The position numbers and the translations under genes are program-made. A DNA stretch of 64,000 nucleotides from Flavobacterium phragmitis (GTDB lineage: Bacteria; Bacteroidota; Bacteroidia; Flavobacteriales; Flavobacteriaceae), in NCBI RefSeq assembly GCF_900112575.1, contig NZ_FOMH01000004.1, positions 31,056-95,055 on the forward strand. Direction: 5' to 3'. A model generated the notes under the pieces. That model saw nothing but the letters and a program-made list of their open reading frames with translations. It searched no databases and had not been told where the DNA came from. Position 1 is the first letter of the stretch, and each line of letters begins with the position of its first letter. Positions 43,246-51,938 of this stretch are shown here, piece by piece.

Positions 43246-43286
43246 AAAACCTCAGTCTTTTGAATAAAGAACTGAGGTTTTTTTAT
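43246..43286 (+). terminator. Rho-independent terminator downstream of serB
   Basis: AAAACCTCAGT (43246-43256) and ACTGAGGTTTT (43271-43281) pair perfectly and run into TTTTATTT. It is displaced 160 bp from the stop by the long hairpin. Confidence 0.8.
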
Positions 43287-43289
43287 TTG

Positions 43290-43421
43290 GGCATGTCCCG
43301 CCAGAAAAAGGCGGGTCGGGCTATTCGTTACACACGAGCGATAGTGAACTGACGAAGTAATCTTTTGTGTCTCGTTAAAGAAACGAGACACAAAAGGATT
43401 CCCACTACTATCCCTCATGCG
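43290..43421. repeat. Interspersed element with conserved ends and internal hairpins (copy B)
   Basis: The left part has GGGCATGTCCCG, then CCCGCC paired with GGCGGG around AGAAAAA, and GGGCTATTCGTTACA. The right part has a perfect 15-bp hairpin (CTTTTGTGTCTCGTT with its complement around AAAGA, 43361-43395) and ends with ATTCCCACTACTATCCCTCA. GCTATTCGTTACA and TTCCCACTACTATC match the two conserved blocks of the element at 34964-35102. Neither contains a credible gene. The rest of the gap to 43549 is unremarkable. Confidence 0.65.
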
Positions 43422-43549
43422 ATTTAGTGGAATTATCGTTTTAAAATAAAGTAAGATTTCCAGTTGAATTATCTCCTGCTTTAGCTGAAGAAAAAATAAG
43501 ACTTTATTAATTTGATATTTTAAATATTAACCTAAAAATAAGGTTACTT

Positions 43550-44065
43550 TTAAAAATTATAAAGTTTTCTTTCTTGGAAAATTTTATAAATCTGATTATA
43601 AATTTCTTCATTTTTTCCTTTAACCAAACTTAGCTCTATTTTTATAGCCAAATTATTAGGATCGGGAAGTTTAAGCATAATTTTTGCAAGCAAACCTTTT
43701 AGCTGTTCCGAATATTTTTCTTTATCTCTTAAAATAAAACGAACAAAAGTGTTTCCTCTAATTGAAATTTGATCAGCTTTAATAATATATGACCATCGAA
43801 TTTTAATATCATTTACGTGGTCAATTAAATAATCATCTGTTAATTCTAATGCTGGAAGTTTTTTTAAATTTCGATATAAATTTTTGATTGTTTTTCTAAA
43901 ATACCTCCCAGTTATTGTTAGTAAAATCAGAGCAATAATGATCCCTAAAGGTTGATTGTTGCTTAAAGCAAATAATAATATCCAACCACTAAAAATAATT
44001 AGAAAAAGAAGTGAATCAGCCCATAACTTAAGAGCGAAATATGGATAAAGAATTTTCATCTTCAA
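43550..44065 (-). CDS. Membrane protein of unknown function (STM3941-like)
   Basis: 171 residues. Two membrane helices (about 12-34 and 40-60) are followed by a soluble beta-rich region (about 70-171) with ALELTDDYLIDHVNDIKIRWSYIIKAD, resembling the pleckstrin-like domain of STM3941-type proteins. It overlaps the stop of the upstream small membrane-protein gene by four bases (ATGA), so they are coupled. Function unknown. Confidence 0.8.
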   Translation of the reverse strand: MKMKILYPYFALKLWADSLLFLIIFSGWILLFALSNNQPLGIIIALILLTITGRYFRKTIKNLYRNLKKLPALELTDDYLIDHVNDIKIRWSYIIKADQISIRGNTFVRFILRDKEKYSEQLKGLLAKIMLKLPDPNNLAIKIELSLVKGKNEEIYNQIYKIFQERKLYNF

Positions 44066-44301
44066 TTTCTAGATTCCAATTCCTTCTTAATCTCTCTCAA
44101 AGTGTTCATATTCAAAATAAAAATAGGAAGCAATGCAATTGGAATAACATTCGAAGCACTAAAACCTTTATTAGCAATCAAAAAGATGTTCAGGCCAAAT
44201 AAGAGAAGTAAAATAACACCAAATAAATAAGTTACCGTTTTTAATGATTTTTGCGTTTTAACTAATTCTTCACTAGTCATTTCGTTGAACTTCTTTTTCA
44301 T
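44062..44301 (-). CDS. Small two-helix membrane protein
   Basis: 79 residues. A charged N-terminus (KKKFNEMTSEELVKTQKSLK) precedes two membrane helices (about 23-43 and 50-66) and a basic/acidic tail. No cysteines are present, so the redox-disulfide name given to some similar proteins does not apply here. It overlaps the next gene by four bases and lies 32 bp after GH3. Confidence 0.75.
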   Translation of the reverse strand: MKKKFNEMTSEELVKTQKSLKTVTYLFGVILLLLFGLNIFLIANKGFSASNVIPIALLPIFILNMNTLREIKKELESRN

Positions 44302-44333
44302 TTTGGTTGGTTTTGTTGGGATTTGGGTAAAAT

Positions 44334-45857
44334 TTATATTTTGGTTGGTTGCATTTCTTTCAATTGTTCCAAATAATCTCTTTCGTTGGAAAGTCTTGGA
44401 ATTTTATGCTGTCCGCCTAATTTATCTCTTTCTTTGAGCCAGTCATAAAAAAGATTTTCTCTGGCAACGTTAATTACCAGCGGATTCAAAGTCATATTGT
44501 TGTAGCGTTTCGCTTCGTAATCAGAGTTTAAAGTCTGCAGGGTTTCATCCAGAACTTTTTGGAAAAGACCAACATCTGCCGGTTTTTTCTTGAATTCGAT
44601 CATCCATTCGTGAGCGCCTTTTTCTTTGTCCTGCATAAAAATAGGGGCAACCGTATAATCAATCACTTCCGTTTGTGTTACCTGACACGCTTTTGCAATC
44701 GCTTGATCGGTATTTTCGACCATTAATTCTTCGCCAAAAACATTAATATGATGTTTGGTTCGTCCCGTAACTCTAATTCTATACGGATTTAACGACGTAA
44801 AACGAACGGTATCGCCAATTAAATAACGCCACAAACCAGAATTTGTCGTGATGACAATCGCATAATTTTTATTCAGTTCAACATCTGCCAGACGAACTAC
44901 TTTTTGATTTGGAGTTCCAAAAGTATCCATGGGAATAAATTCGTAGAAAATTCCGTAATCCAGCATCAATAATAAATCACTAGAATTATTCAAATCCTGA
45001 ATGGCAAAGAATCCTTCAGAAGCATTGTAAATTTCGTAATATCTAAAATCTTTGCTTGGCAGTAATTTTTTGTATTGTTCTTTATATGGAGAAAAACTCA
45101 CACCTCCGTGAAAATAAACTTCAAGATTTGGCCAAAGTTCCAATAAGCTTTGTTTGCCTGTATTTTCTAAAACCTTATTCATTAAAACCAGCATCCAAGA
45201 AGGAACTCCTGCAAAACTGGTTACGTTTTCATTTTTAGTTTCGTTGATAATAGCGGCAATTTTGGTTTCCCACTCACTCATCAAAGAAGTTTTACTGCTC
45301 GGCGTACTGCTGAATTCGGCCCAGATTGGCATGTTTTCAATTAAAATAGCCGATAAATCTCCAAAGAACGTATTGTTGTTTTCATAAATCTGAGAGCTTC
45401 CGCCCAAGCGAAGACTTTTTCCTAAAAACAATTCAGAATCTTCGTTATTGTTCAAATAAAGGCATAGTAAATCTTTACTGCCTTTGTAGTGGCAGTCTTC
45501 CAAAGCTTCATTACTCACAGGAATAAATTTACTCTTAGCGTTTGTGGTACCGCTGGATTTGGCAAACCATTTAATGGGTGTTTCCCAAAAAACGTTTTGT
45601 TCGCCTAAACGGGTACGTTCGATAAGAGGCTGTAATTCTTCGTAAGTGGCGATTGGAACTCTTTCGGCAAAGGTTTGATAAGAGCTAATTGTCGAAAATT
45701 CATATTTTTTTCCAATAACTGTATTTTCGGATGCCGTGATTAAATTATGCAATAATTCTTCCTGAACTTCATTTGGATATTTTAAAAAAAGCTCTATTTG
45801 ATGAATCCTTTGTTTAAGAACCCAAGAGGCAAACGAATTGATTATGGATAAAGGCAT
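44334..45857 (-). CDS. GH3-family acyl-acid-amido synthetase-like protein
   Basis: 507 residues of the GH3 fold in the ANL superfamily. The ATP-binding motif SSGTTNAKSKFIPVS is at about 104-118, FHGGVSFSPY lies near 250, and GLWRYLIGDTVRF near 340; the C-terminal domain has GRTKHHINVFGEEL. Plant GH3 proteins conjugate amino acids to auxin or jasmonate; bacterial members probably adenylate an unknown carboxylic acid. It heads a minus-strand group with two small membrane proteins. No auxin pathway is nearby. Confidence 0.92.
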   Translation of the reverse strand: MPLSIINSFASWVLKQRIHQIELFLKYPNEVQEELLHNLITASENTVIGKKYEFSTISSYQTFAERVPIATYEELQPLIERTRLGEQNVFWETPIKWFAKSSGTTNAKSKFIPVSNEALEDCHYKGSKDLLCLYLNNNEDSELFLGKSLRLGGSSQIYENNNTFFGDLSAILIENMPIWAEFSSTPSSKTSLMSEWETKIAAIINETKNENVTSFAGVPSWMLVLMNKVLENTGKQSLLELWPNLEVYFHGGVSFSPYKEQYKKLLPSKDFRYYEIYNASEGFFAIQDLNNSSDLLLMLDYGIFYEFIPMDTFGTPNQKVVRLADVELNKNYAIVITTNSGLWRYLIGDTVRFTSLNPYRIRVTGRTKHHINVFGEELMVENTDQAIAKACQVTQTEVIDYTVAPIFMQDKEKGAHEWMIEFKKKPADVGLFQKVLDETLQTLNSDYEAKRYNNMTLNPLVINVARENLFYDWLKERDKLGGQHKIPRLSNERDYLEQLKEMQPTKI

Positions 45858-45928
45858 GAATTTGATTTATTAGATTACTGATTTCAGGTTTTAAATCTCA
45901 CAATCCATGTAAAACTAAAAACTTAAAA

Positions 45929-45959
45929 TTTGAATATCGAGAGACAAATAGTAACTTTG
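45929..45959 (+). promoter_or_regulatory. Promoter candidate for the DUF2797 gene
   Basis: TTTG (45929-45932), a 19-nt spacer and TAACTTTG (45952-45959) fit the Bacteroidota -33/-7 pattern. It lies 140 bp before the DUF2797 ATG, in the 241-bp gap with the divergent GH3 gene. The long leader holds no evident hairpin or RNA. Confidence 0.55.
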
Positions 45960-46098
45960 TCTTCATATCAAAAATAGTGTTTTTTTGTAAAAAACAATTC
46001 GATTTTAAACAAAGATTCTACTAATAAGGTCGAATTTTAACACTAAAAACTTTAATTCTGTTGATTCATCTAAATCAGCAATATAAATAAAAAGAGCA

Positions 46099-46893
46099 AT
46101 GCAATATCAAGGTGTCCTGACAAAAATGCAAACCGAATTGGGAAGTCCAATTCAATACTATTTAGTTTTTGAAGATAGTTTTCTAAACGTGAATCAATTA
46201 CTGGATAAAGAAATCGAAATTAATTTTGTTGGATTTCAATGTTTGAATTGCGGTAAAAAGAAAAAAATATATAGACAAGGTTTTTGCTACGACTGTTTTT
46301 ATTCAAGTCCAGCAGTTGGGGATTGGATTATGAGACCAGAATTAAGTACAGCACACTTAGGAATTGCTGACCGAGATTTAGAGTATGAATCCAAAGTGCA
46401 GTTGCAACCACATATTGTGTATTTGGCAGCTGCTTGTGAAATTAAAGTTGGCGTAACCCGTAAAACCCAAGTTCCAACGCGCTGGATCGATCAAGGTGCT
46501 TCACAGGCCATAGCAGTTGTGGAGGTTCCAAACCGATATTTGGCAGGAATTACAGAGGTGGCGCTAAAAGATCATTATACAGATAAAACCAACTGGAGAA
46601 AAATGCTACAAAATTCGGTTGAGGTTTTCGATTTGGTTGCCGAAAAAGTAAAGATTGAAAGCTTAATTCCAGCTGAAGTTAAAGAATTTTTTTACTCACA
46701 AAAGAATGATTTGTATGAATTGCAATATCCAGTTTTGAGTTATCCTGCAAAAGTAAACAGTTTGAATTTGGATAAAACACCTTCATTTAGTGGTAAACTA
46801 ACCGGAATTAAGGGCCAATATTTATTGTTTGAAAACGGAACGGTATTTAATATACGTGGTTCAGAAGGCTATGTTGTGACCATAGACGTGTAA
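46099..46893 (+). CDS. DUF2797 zinc-ribbon-like protein
   Basis: 264 residues, no signal peptide. A cysteine quartet C48, C51, C63 and C66 (CLNCGKKKKIYRQGFCYDC) should bind zinc. Conserved segments follow: HIVYLAAACEIKVGVTRKTQVP and RWIDQGASQAIAVVEVPNRY, with the GVTR core typical of DUF2797. The GVTRKTQVPTRWIDQGA part resembles the GIY-YIG-like core, suggesting nucleic-acid binding, but function is unestablished. Single gene preceded by a good promoter. Confidence 0.9.
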   Translation: MQYQGVLTKMQTELGSPIQYYLVFEDSFLNVNQLLDKEIEINFVGFQCLNCGKKKKIYRQGFCYDCFYSSPAVGDWIMRPELSTAHLGIADRDLEYESKVQLQPHIVYLAAACEIKVGVTRKTQVPTRWIDQGASQAIAVVEVPNRYLAGITEVALKDHYTDKTNWRKMLQNSVEVFDLVAEKVKIESLIPAEVKEFFYSQKNDLYELQYPVLSYPAKVNSLNLDKTPSFSGKLTGIKGQYLLFENGTVFNIRGSEGYVVTIDV

Positions 46894-47058
46894 GGTTTTA
46901 TTGTTAAATCGTTATGTTTTTTGCTTTTAAGTTATTTTAATTTAAAATTTACAATTTATTTTGTGGTTTTGTGTTAATTAGTTGATGAATAATTATAGCT
47001 TTGATGTGTTGAAGCAAATTTAATTTTCAAAAACAAATACCCCTCAAACAAATACCAC

Positions 47059-48105
47059 ATGAGTAACTTAAAAAAAGTTAATGCTTTTAGGCGTTCCCTA
47101 ATGCGCAATCTGACGAAGAATATCGGCAATTCAAATGTTAGTAATACTGGATCTATTGATAAGAGTAAGATCAAAAAAGTCTTAATCTGTAGACCAAATG
47201 GCCGATTAGGAAATATGCTTTTAATTACTCCATTAGTTGAAGAAGTAGCCAAAACGTTTCCAAGTTGTAAAATCGATGTGTTTGTAAAAGGTTTTGTCGC
47301 TCCAATTGTTTTTGAAAATTATGAGGTTGTAGATAAAATTATTCCTCTTCCTAAAAAACCATTTAAAGAGTTAATAAAATACTTTAAGGTTTGGACTTTA
47401 ATAAAAAAACAGAATTACGACATGGTCATCAATGTCGATCAAAACTCTTCTTCGGGGAGACTTGCGGTAAAATTTTCAAACGCTAAATATAAGTTCTTTG
47501 GAAATCTTCCTGAAAATGTTACTTTGGAGCATGACGATTACGAACATATTGCGAAATATCCGGTATATAATTTTAGATACTTTTTAAGCCAGATTGGAAT
47601 AGAAGATAAAAATGAACCTATAGCACTAATAGACTTAAAATTATCTGAAGCTGAAATTGCAAACGGTAAGCAGATTTTAGATAAAATTATTGATCCTAAT
47701 AAAAGAACTATTGCCATTTTTACTTTTGCCACAGGCGAAAAATGCTATAATCCTGAATGGTGGGCGTCATTTTATACAGCACTAAAAAAGGAATATCCAA
47801 ACGAAAATATTTTTGAAGTTTTACCAGTAGAAAATGTTTCTCAAATCAATTTTGAAGCGCCTACTTTTTACAGTAAAGATGTTCGCGAAATTGGTTCTGT
47901 TTTGGCAAATGTAGATGTTTTTGTAGGAGCAGACAGCGGTATTATGCATTTGTCCAGTGCTTCAAAAGCGCCAACAATTGGTCTTTTTTCGGTTTCAAAC
48001 TTGAAAAAATATGAGCCTTATGGAAATGGAAGCGTAGGTTTAGGTACAAGCGTTCTTGGTGTTCCAGATTTTATTAAAGCGATAAATAAGATTCTAAACA
48101 AATAG
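47059..48105 (+). CDS. Glycosyltransferase family 9 (heptosyltransferase-like)
   Basis: 348 residues, no signal peptide. GT-B fold: N-terminal VLICRPNGRLGNMLLITPLVEE (about 42-62; nucleotide-proximal loop), ADSGIMHLSSASKAPTIGLF in the C-terminal half, the donor-binding signature of GT9. GT9 enzymes add heptose or other sugars to lipopolysaccharide core. It is a single gene with its own terminator, not inside a polysaccharide cluster. Sugar specificity cannot be told. Confidence 0.92.
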   Translation: MSNLKKVNAFRRSLMRNLTKNIGNSNVSNTGSIDKSKIKKVLICRPNGRLGNMLLITPLVEEVAKTFPSCKIDVFVKGFVAPIVFENYEVVDKIIPLPKKPFKELIKYFKVWTLIKKQNYDMVINVDQNSSSGRLAVKFSNAKYKFFGNLPENVTLEHDDYEHIAKYPVYNFRYFLSQIGIEDKNEPIALIDLKLSEAEIANGKQILDKIIDPNKRTIAIFTFATGEKCYNPEWWASFYTALKKEYPNENIFEVLPVENVSQINFEAPTFYSKDVREIGSVLANVDVFVGADSGIMHLSSASKAPTIGLFSVSNLKKYEPYGNGSVGLGTSVLGVPDFIKAINKILNK

Positions 48106-48122
48106 AATTAAATGATAAAAAG

Positions 48123-48152
48123 AAAATCCTGTTCGAAAACAGGATTTTTTTA
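48123..48152 (+). terminator. Rho-independent terminator after the GT9 gene
   Basis: AAAATCCTGTT and AACAGGATTTT form an 11-base stem around a CGAA loop, followed by a T-run, 18 bp after the stop. Confidence 0.88.
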
Positions 48153-48162
48153 TGGTAAAAAA

Positions 48163-48198
48163 CTTAGAATCTTAGTGCCTTAGCATCTTAGTATCTCA
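48163..48198. repeat. Octamer tandem array
   Basis: Four units (CTTAGAAT, CTTAGTGC, CTTAGCAT, CTTAGTAT) plus a trailing CTCA lie in exact 8-bp register, just after the GT9 terminator and ending before the convergent AsmA-like stop. Confidence 0.65.
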
Positions 48199-48202
48199 AA
48201 AA

Positions 48203-50806
48203 TTACGGATTCTTTTTCTTAAAAATACCATTCAGTAAGTCACTAGCTTTTTTAGTAACTTCTTGTGTTTTTTGCTCTTTTTCTGTTTTAGCGGCTTGCG
48301 TTGTATCTTTCGCTTTGGTGTTTTTGTTGATCAAATCTGTAAGCGCTGCAGTTCCTTTTTGCGTCAATTTCTCTTTTTGCTGATTCACCAATTGAGTCGT
48401 TAGATTACTCACAGCCGTTTTCATATCCGTACTGATTTTTGGATTTGAAAAATTACCAGTTAAAGAAGCGTTGATTGGAATATTTTCCAATTTTGCAGCA
48501 TCAGCAGGAGATAATTTAGCAATCAAATTATTAGCTTCAGTTCCTAAATATTTAGCTGGAACATCAAATTTAATGGTGTAATTCATCGTTTGATCAAAGC
48601 CGTGAGTTCCGCCAATTGTAGCTTTAATATCTTGATATTTAATATCAAATGGTTTTACATTTACTTTTCCGTTGTTAAAAGTCAATGCCATTTTTAAGTC
48701 ATTTAAATTCAAGTTGTTTAAATTAAGAAACTTAACATTTGCTGAAAGAGAATTCAAAAGTGTAGAATTATTAGCATTTACCGTAGTAGATAATAACTGT
48801 CCTAACAAATCACCAGAAATTGATTTTAGATCAGGAGTCAATTCTTTTGCATCCAAATTACCGTTCAATTTAATAGTCGAATTTAATTTACCATTAATGA
48901 TTCCGGCAATTGGAGCAATTTTTTTCATCATGTCCAATTGCGTAAAAGTCTGCGCAATATCCACTTGATTAAAACCAAGATTCATATCAAAAGTTGGAAC
49001 TTTTTCTTTTGTAGAAACAGCACCTGTTAAACCAATTGTTCCTCCGAAAATACTTGTTTTAAAGTTTTCTAATGTTGCTTTTTCATCTTTAATAAGCAGT
49101 TTCCCAGAAACATCTTTAAGTTTTAAATTGTCGTATAAAACCGTTGTCGCTTTTGCATTTAAAGTACAGTTTAAGAACGCTGGAATCTTCATTGCTTCAG
49201 CTGGTTTTGCTGCAGTTTTGGTTTCTTCTTTTGCAGGTTCGCCGGCAGTCATAAAATCATCAACAGCCAATTGATTCGAGCTCATGTTGAAGTTTCCTTT
49301 CAATTCTTGTTTTTTAAACATAAAACCGTAGAAATTCTCCAAAACTCCATTAATGCTAATGTCGCTTTTTCCAGTTGTAGCATCAAATTGTTTTAAGTTG
49401 ATTTTACTTGGATTAAACTCTACTAATGCCGTGCTGATGTTCATCGATTTATTGTTTTCGTCAGTATATTTAAATCCTGACAAACTCATAGTTCCAGCAT
49501 TTTTGATGTTTTCATACTGGCTTTTTTCAACAGAAGCCATATCAAAATTAGTCGTCACATCTGCTTTTAAAATACCTGCAAGAGGTTTGTCCATTTTAAT
49601 TGGATAGGCTTTGGAAAGATTCGCCAAATTGATTGTTCCTTTCAAAGCTGCATCTACAATTGGGTTTACGGTTATGTTTTTGATATTCGCTTTAGCGTTA
49701 AAAACATCCTGATCAATTCTGAAAGATAGTTTGTCTAAGTTTACATAAGTATCGTTTAGAATTCCGGTCTCGTTGATGATTTTAGTATCAATTACAATAT
49801 TCTGAACCGATTTTGGTAAGTTAGGATATTGGAAAGAAGAATTGTTAGAAGCAATCTCAATATTAAATTTAGGAACAGTGGTTTCTGTTAATTCTCCTTT
49901 AGCAAAACCATTTACGGTAAAGTCTCCAGTCGTTTTTACGCCTTCTAAACTTGAAGCATAAGCAGACGGAATTAAACCTAAGAAGTTGGTAAATGATGAG
50001 GTAGGAGTTTTAAACTTCAAGTCGTAAATCTGTTTGTTTTCGGCCATTTGAATGAAACCGTCAAACTCTAATGGCAATTGATTGATTAAAGCTTTGTTTT
50101 CTTTAAAAGTATATTTGCTTTGGTCCAAATCAATTCCAAGAACTGCGTCTAAAGTTAGTTTTACATCTTTCATGTAATTCATTTTATCCATGTCCAATGA
50201 AACTTTAGCCGTAGATTTTGTAGTTAAATCTAATTTTGAATTGGTAAAGTCTCCAGTTCCTTCATGATTTAAACTGTCAATTACCATTTTAATTTTTGAA
50301 CCTTGATCGATATATCTAAAAGTGAAGTTCTCGATTTTATAATTCTGAATTTTTAAAGAAAGCGGTTTGCTTGCTTCGTCTTTTTTGTCTTCTTTTTGAT
50401 CTTTCAAAGCAATGTCAAAGTTCCCAACACCATCTTTATTGAAGATAATGTTTACTAAACCGTTTGTAGAACTAATTCCTTGAATGCTCAAAGGTTCATC
50501 TTTTCCTTTGAAAAGTTCTTTAACACTCATTTTTAAGTTTAATTCTCCCAAAGAAATCAAAGTATCACCTTCAAAAGGCGCTTTGTTGATAATAACCAGT
50601 TTTTCAATTCCGACAGTTGCGTTCGGGAAATTCTTGAATAAACTTAAATCAGCATCTTTAAAACTTACTTTAGCATCAACACTTTCATTGATTGCTTCGA
50701 CAATTTTAGCTTTGATCTGATCCTTAAAAAGAAACGGAATGGCAAATAATGCGGCAACAAATACCACAATAACAATGGCACTTATTTTTAAAACTTTCTT
50801 TAGCAT
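48203..50806 (-). CDS. AsmA-family inner-membrane-anchored periplasmic protein
   Basis: 867 residues. One N-terminal membrane helix (about 7-27) is followed by a long periplasmic repeated-beta region with the AsmA/TamB-like pattern. The AsmA N-terminal region is about 30-200, and the C-terminal AsmA_2-like part (about 560-800) contains LTGAVSTKEKVPTFDMNLGF and a GGTHGFDQTMNYTIKFDVP segment. A lysine/threonine-rich linker (about 820-855) ends it. AsmA-like proteins help move phospholipids between membranes or influence OM biogenesis; a specific role here is inference. A terminator-bounded gene after the hydrolase/SppA pair. Confidence 0.9.
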   Translation of the reverse strand: MLKKVLKISAIVIVVFVAALFAIPFLFKDQIKAKIVEAINESVDAKVSFKDADLSLFKNFPNATVGIEKLVIINKAPFEGDTLISLGELNLKMSVKELFKGKDEPLSIQGISSTNGLVNIIFNKDGVGNFDIALKDQKEDKKDEASKPLSLKIQNYKIENFTFRYIDQGSKIKMVIDSLNHEGTGDFTNSKLDLTTKSTAKVSLDMDKMNYMKDVKLTLDAVLGIDLDQSKYTFKENKALINQLPLEFDGFIQMAENKQIYDLKFKTPTSSFTNFLGLIPSAYASSLEGVKTTGDFTVNGFAKGELTETTVPKFNIEIASNNSSFQYPNLPKSVQNIVIDTKIINETGILNDTYVNLDKLSFRIDQDVFNAKANIKNITVNPIVDAALKGTINLANLSKAYPIKMDKPLAGILKADVTTNFDMASVEKSQYENIKNAGTMSLSGFKYTDENNKSMNISTALVEFNPSKINLKQFDATTGKSDISINGVLENFYGFMFKKQELKGNFNMSSNQLAVDDFMTAGEPAKEETKTAAKPAEAMKIPAFLNCTLNAKATTVLYDNLKLKDVSGKLLIKDEKATLENFKTSIFGGTIGLTGAVSTKEKVPTFDMNLGFNQVDIAQTFTQLDMMKKIAPIAGIINGKLNSTIKLNGNLDAKELTPDLKSISGDLLGQLLSTTVNANNSTLLNSLSANVKFLNLNNLNLNDLKMALTFNNGKVNVKPFDIKYQDIKATIGGTHGFDQTMNYTIKFDVPAKYLGTEANNLIAKLSPADAAKLENIPINASLTGNFSNPKISTDMKTAVSNLTTQLVNQQKEKLTQKGTAALTDLINKNTKAKDTTQAAKTEKEQKTQEVTKKASDLLNGIFKKKNP

Positions 50807-50925
50807 ATAATTAGATTTGAGGGTTTACTTTTTTAAATCGACTCATGCAAAAATAGTTTTTTTTAGCAGAGTGTGAAGATAAAGTTTTCTTAAAAATGTA
50901 AGAATAGTATTTATTTTGTTAAATA

Positions 50926-50960
50926 AAAAATCCGCCTGAAAGTATTTCAAACGGATTTAA
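50926..50960 (-). terminator. Rho-independent terminator after the hydrolase gene
   Basis: On the minus strand AAATCCGTTTGAAA and TTTCAGGCGGATTT form a 14-base stem with two G-T pairs around TAC, followed by six Ts. It lies 18 bp after the hydrolase stop. Confidence 0.88.
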
Positions 50961-50976
50961 AGTCTTATTTATTTTA

Positions 50977-51927
50977 TTATTTCTGAATAAATGAAACAAT
51001 CTTATCAATCAGTGTTTCAGATATCGGAAGTGTCTCGTTGTTATAACTCGCCATATTGTCGTTTTGATCACCATCAATGGTTTTCATAATATGATTCATT
51101 TTATCAATAATCTGCTTTTCTGAATTTTTATTCGCTTCGGCTAAATTTTCAGCATCTTGAACAGAAACTTGTAAATCGCTGTTTCCCTGTAAAATCAAAA
51201 TCGGAATTGTAAGTTTTTTTATTTCTGTCTGTGGATTGTATTTGAACCAAGAAATCAGATAAGGCTGAATGCTGGGTCTGAAAAGCGAATTCAGCATTGG
51301 GTCGACTTTGTTTACGGTGTGTCCGCTTTTTAAGCTATCAATTATCGGGAACGTCATATCATCAAGCTGCTTCATCTTTTTGGCACCAATTTGTGTTTTG
51401 ATGATTTTATCTGCCGAATCTCCAGCTCCAGCAATCGATACAAATTTATCTGCTTTTGCACCAGCAATCATTCCAATTAGAGACCCTTCGCTGTGACCAA
51501 TTACGATTACTTTTGAAAAACGTTTGTCTTGTCTTAAAAAGTTAATCCAGCTTTTTACATCCTGAATATAGTTTTCAAAAACCAAAGTGCTTTCAGAATC
51601 TCCACCAGCGGCTTTACTTTCTCCAATTCCTCTTTTATCATATCGTAACGATGCAATTCCATTTTTAGCTAAAGCTTCTGCCAGCATTTTCAGCGAATTG
51701 TTTTTCATCATGGCATTATTTCCGTTTCGGTCTGTTGGGCCAGAACCTGCAATGATTAAAGCAACGGGATATTTTTTCGTTAAATCCGGAGTTGTCAGCG
51801 TGCCAAATAACTGATCGGTATTTATTTTTAAAACCGCTGGAGTCTCTTTAAAAGTAATCTCTTTTTTAGTCTGAGCATTTAAAACACTCAAAAATAAAAC
51901 CGTCAAAAAAAGAATAATCTTATTCAT
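50977..51927 (-). CDS. Secreted alpha/beta hydrolase
   Basis: 316 residues with a signal peptide (about 1-18, ending LNAQ). The N-terminal beta-strand LFGTLTTPDLTKKYPVALI and LIIAGSGPTDRNGNN oxyanion region are followed by the nucleophile in VIGHSEGSLIGMIAG, an aspartate in LILQGNSDLQVSV and a histidine in DKMNHIMKTI. This is the layout of S9/prolyl-oligopeptidase-related serine hydrolases; substrate unknown. It is 11 bp downstream of sppA and cotranscribed. Confidence 0.9.
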   Translation of the reverse strand: MNKIILFLTVLFLSVLNAQTKKEITFKETPAVLKINTDQLFGTLTTPDLTKKYPVALIIAGSGPTDRNGNNAMMKNNSLKMLAEALAKNGIASLRYDKRGIGESKAAGGDSESTLVFENYIQDVKSWINFLRQDKRFSKVIVIGHSEGSLIGMIAGAKADKFVSIAGAGDSADKIIKTQIGAKKMKQLDDMTFPIIDSLKSGHTVNKVDPMLNSLFRPSIQPYLISWFKYNPQTEIKKLTIPILILQGNSDLQVSVQDAENLAEANKNSEKQIIDKMNHIMKTIDGDQNDNMASYNNETLPISETLIDKIVSFIQK

Positions 51928-51938
51928 CTTTCAGTCAA

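Noticed and set aside
43236..43418. Possible 60-codon minus-strand gene
   Set aside because: It lies wholly inside the terminator and the repeat element copy B.
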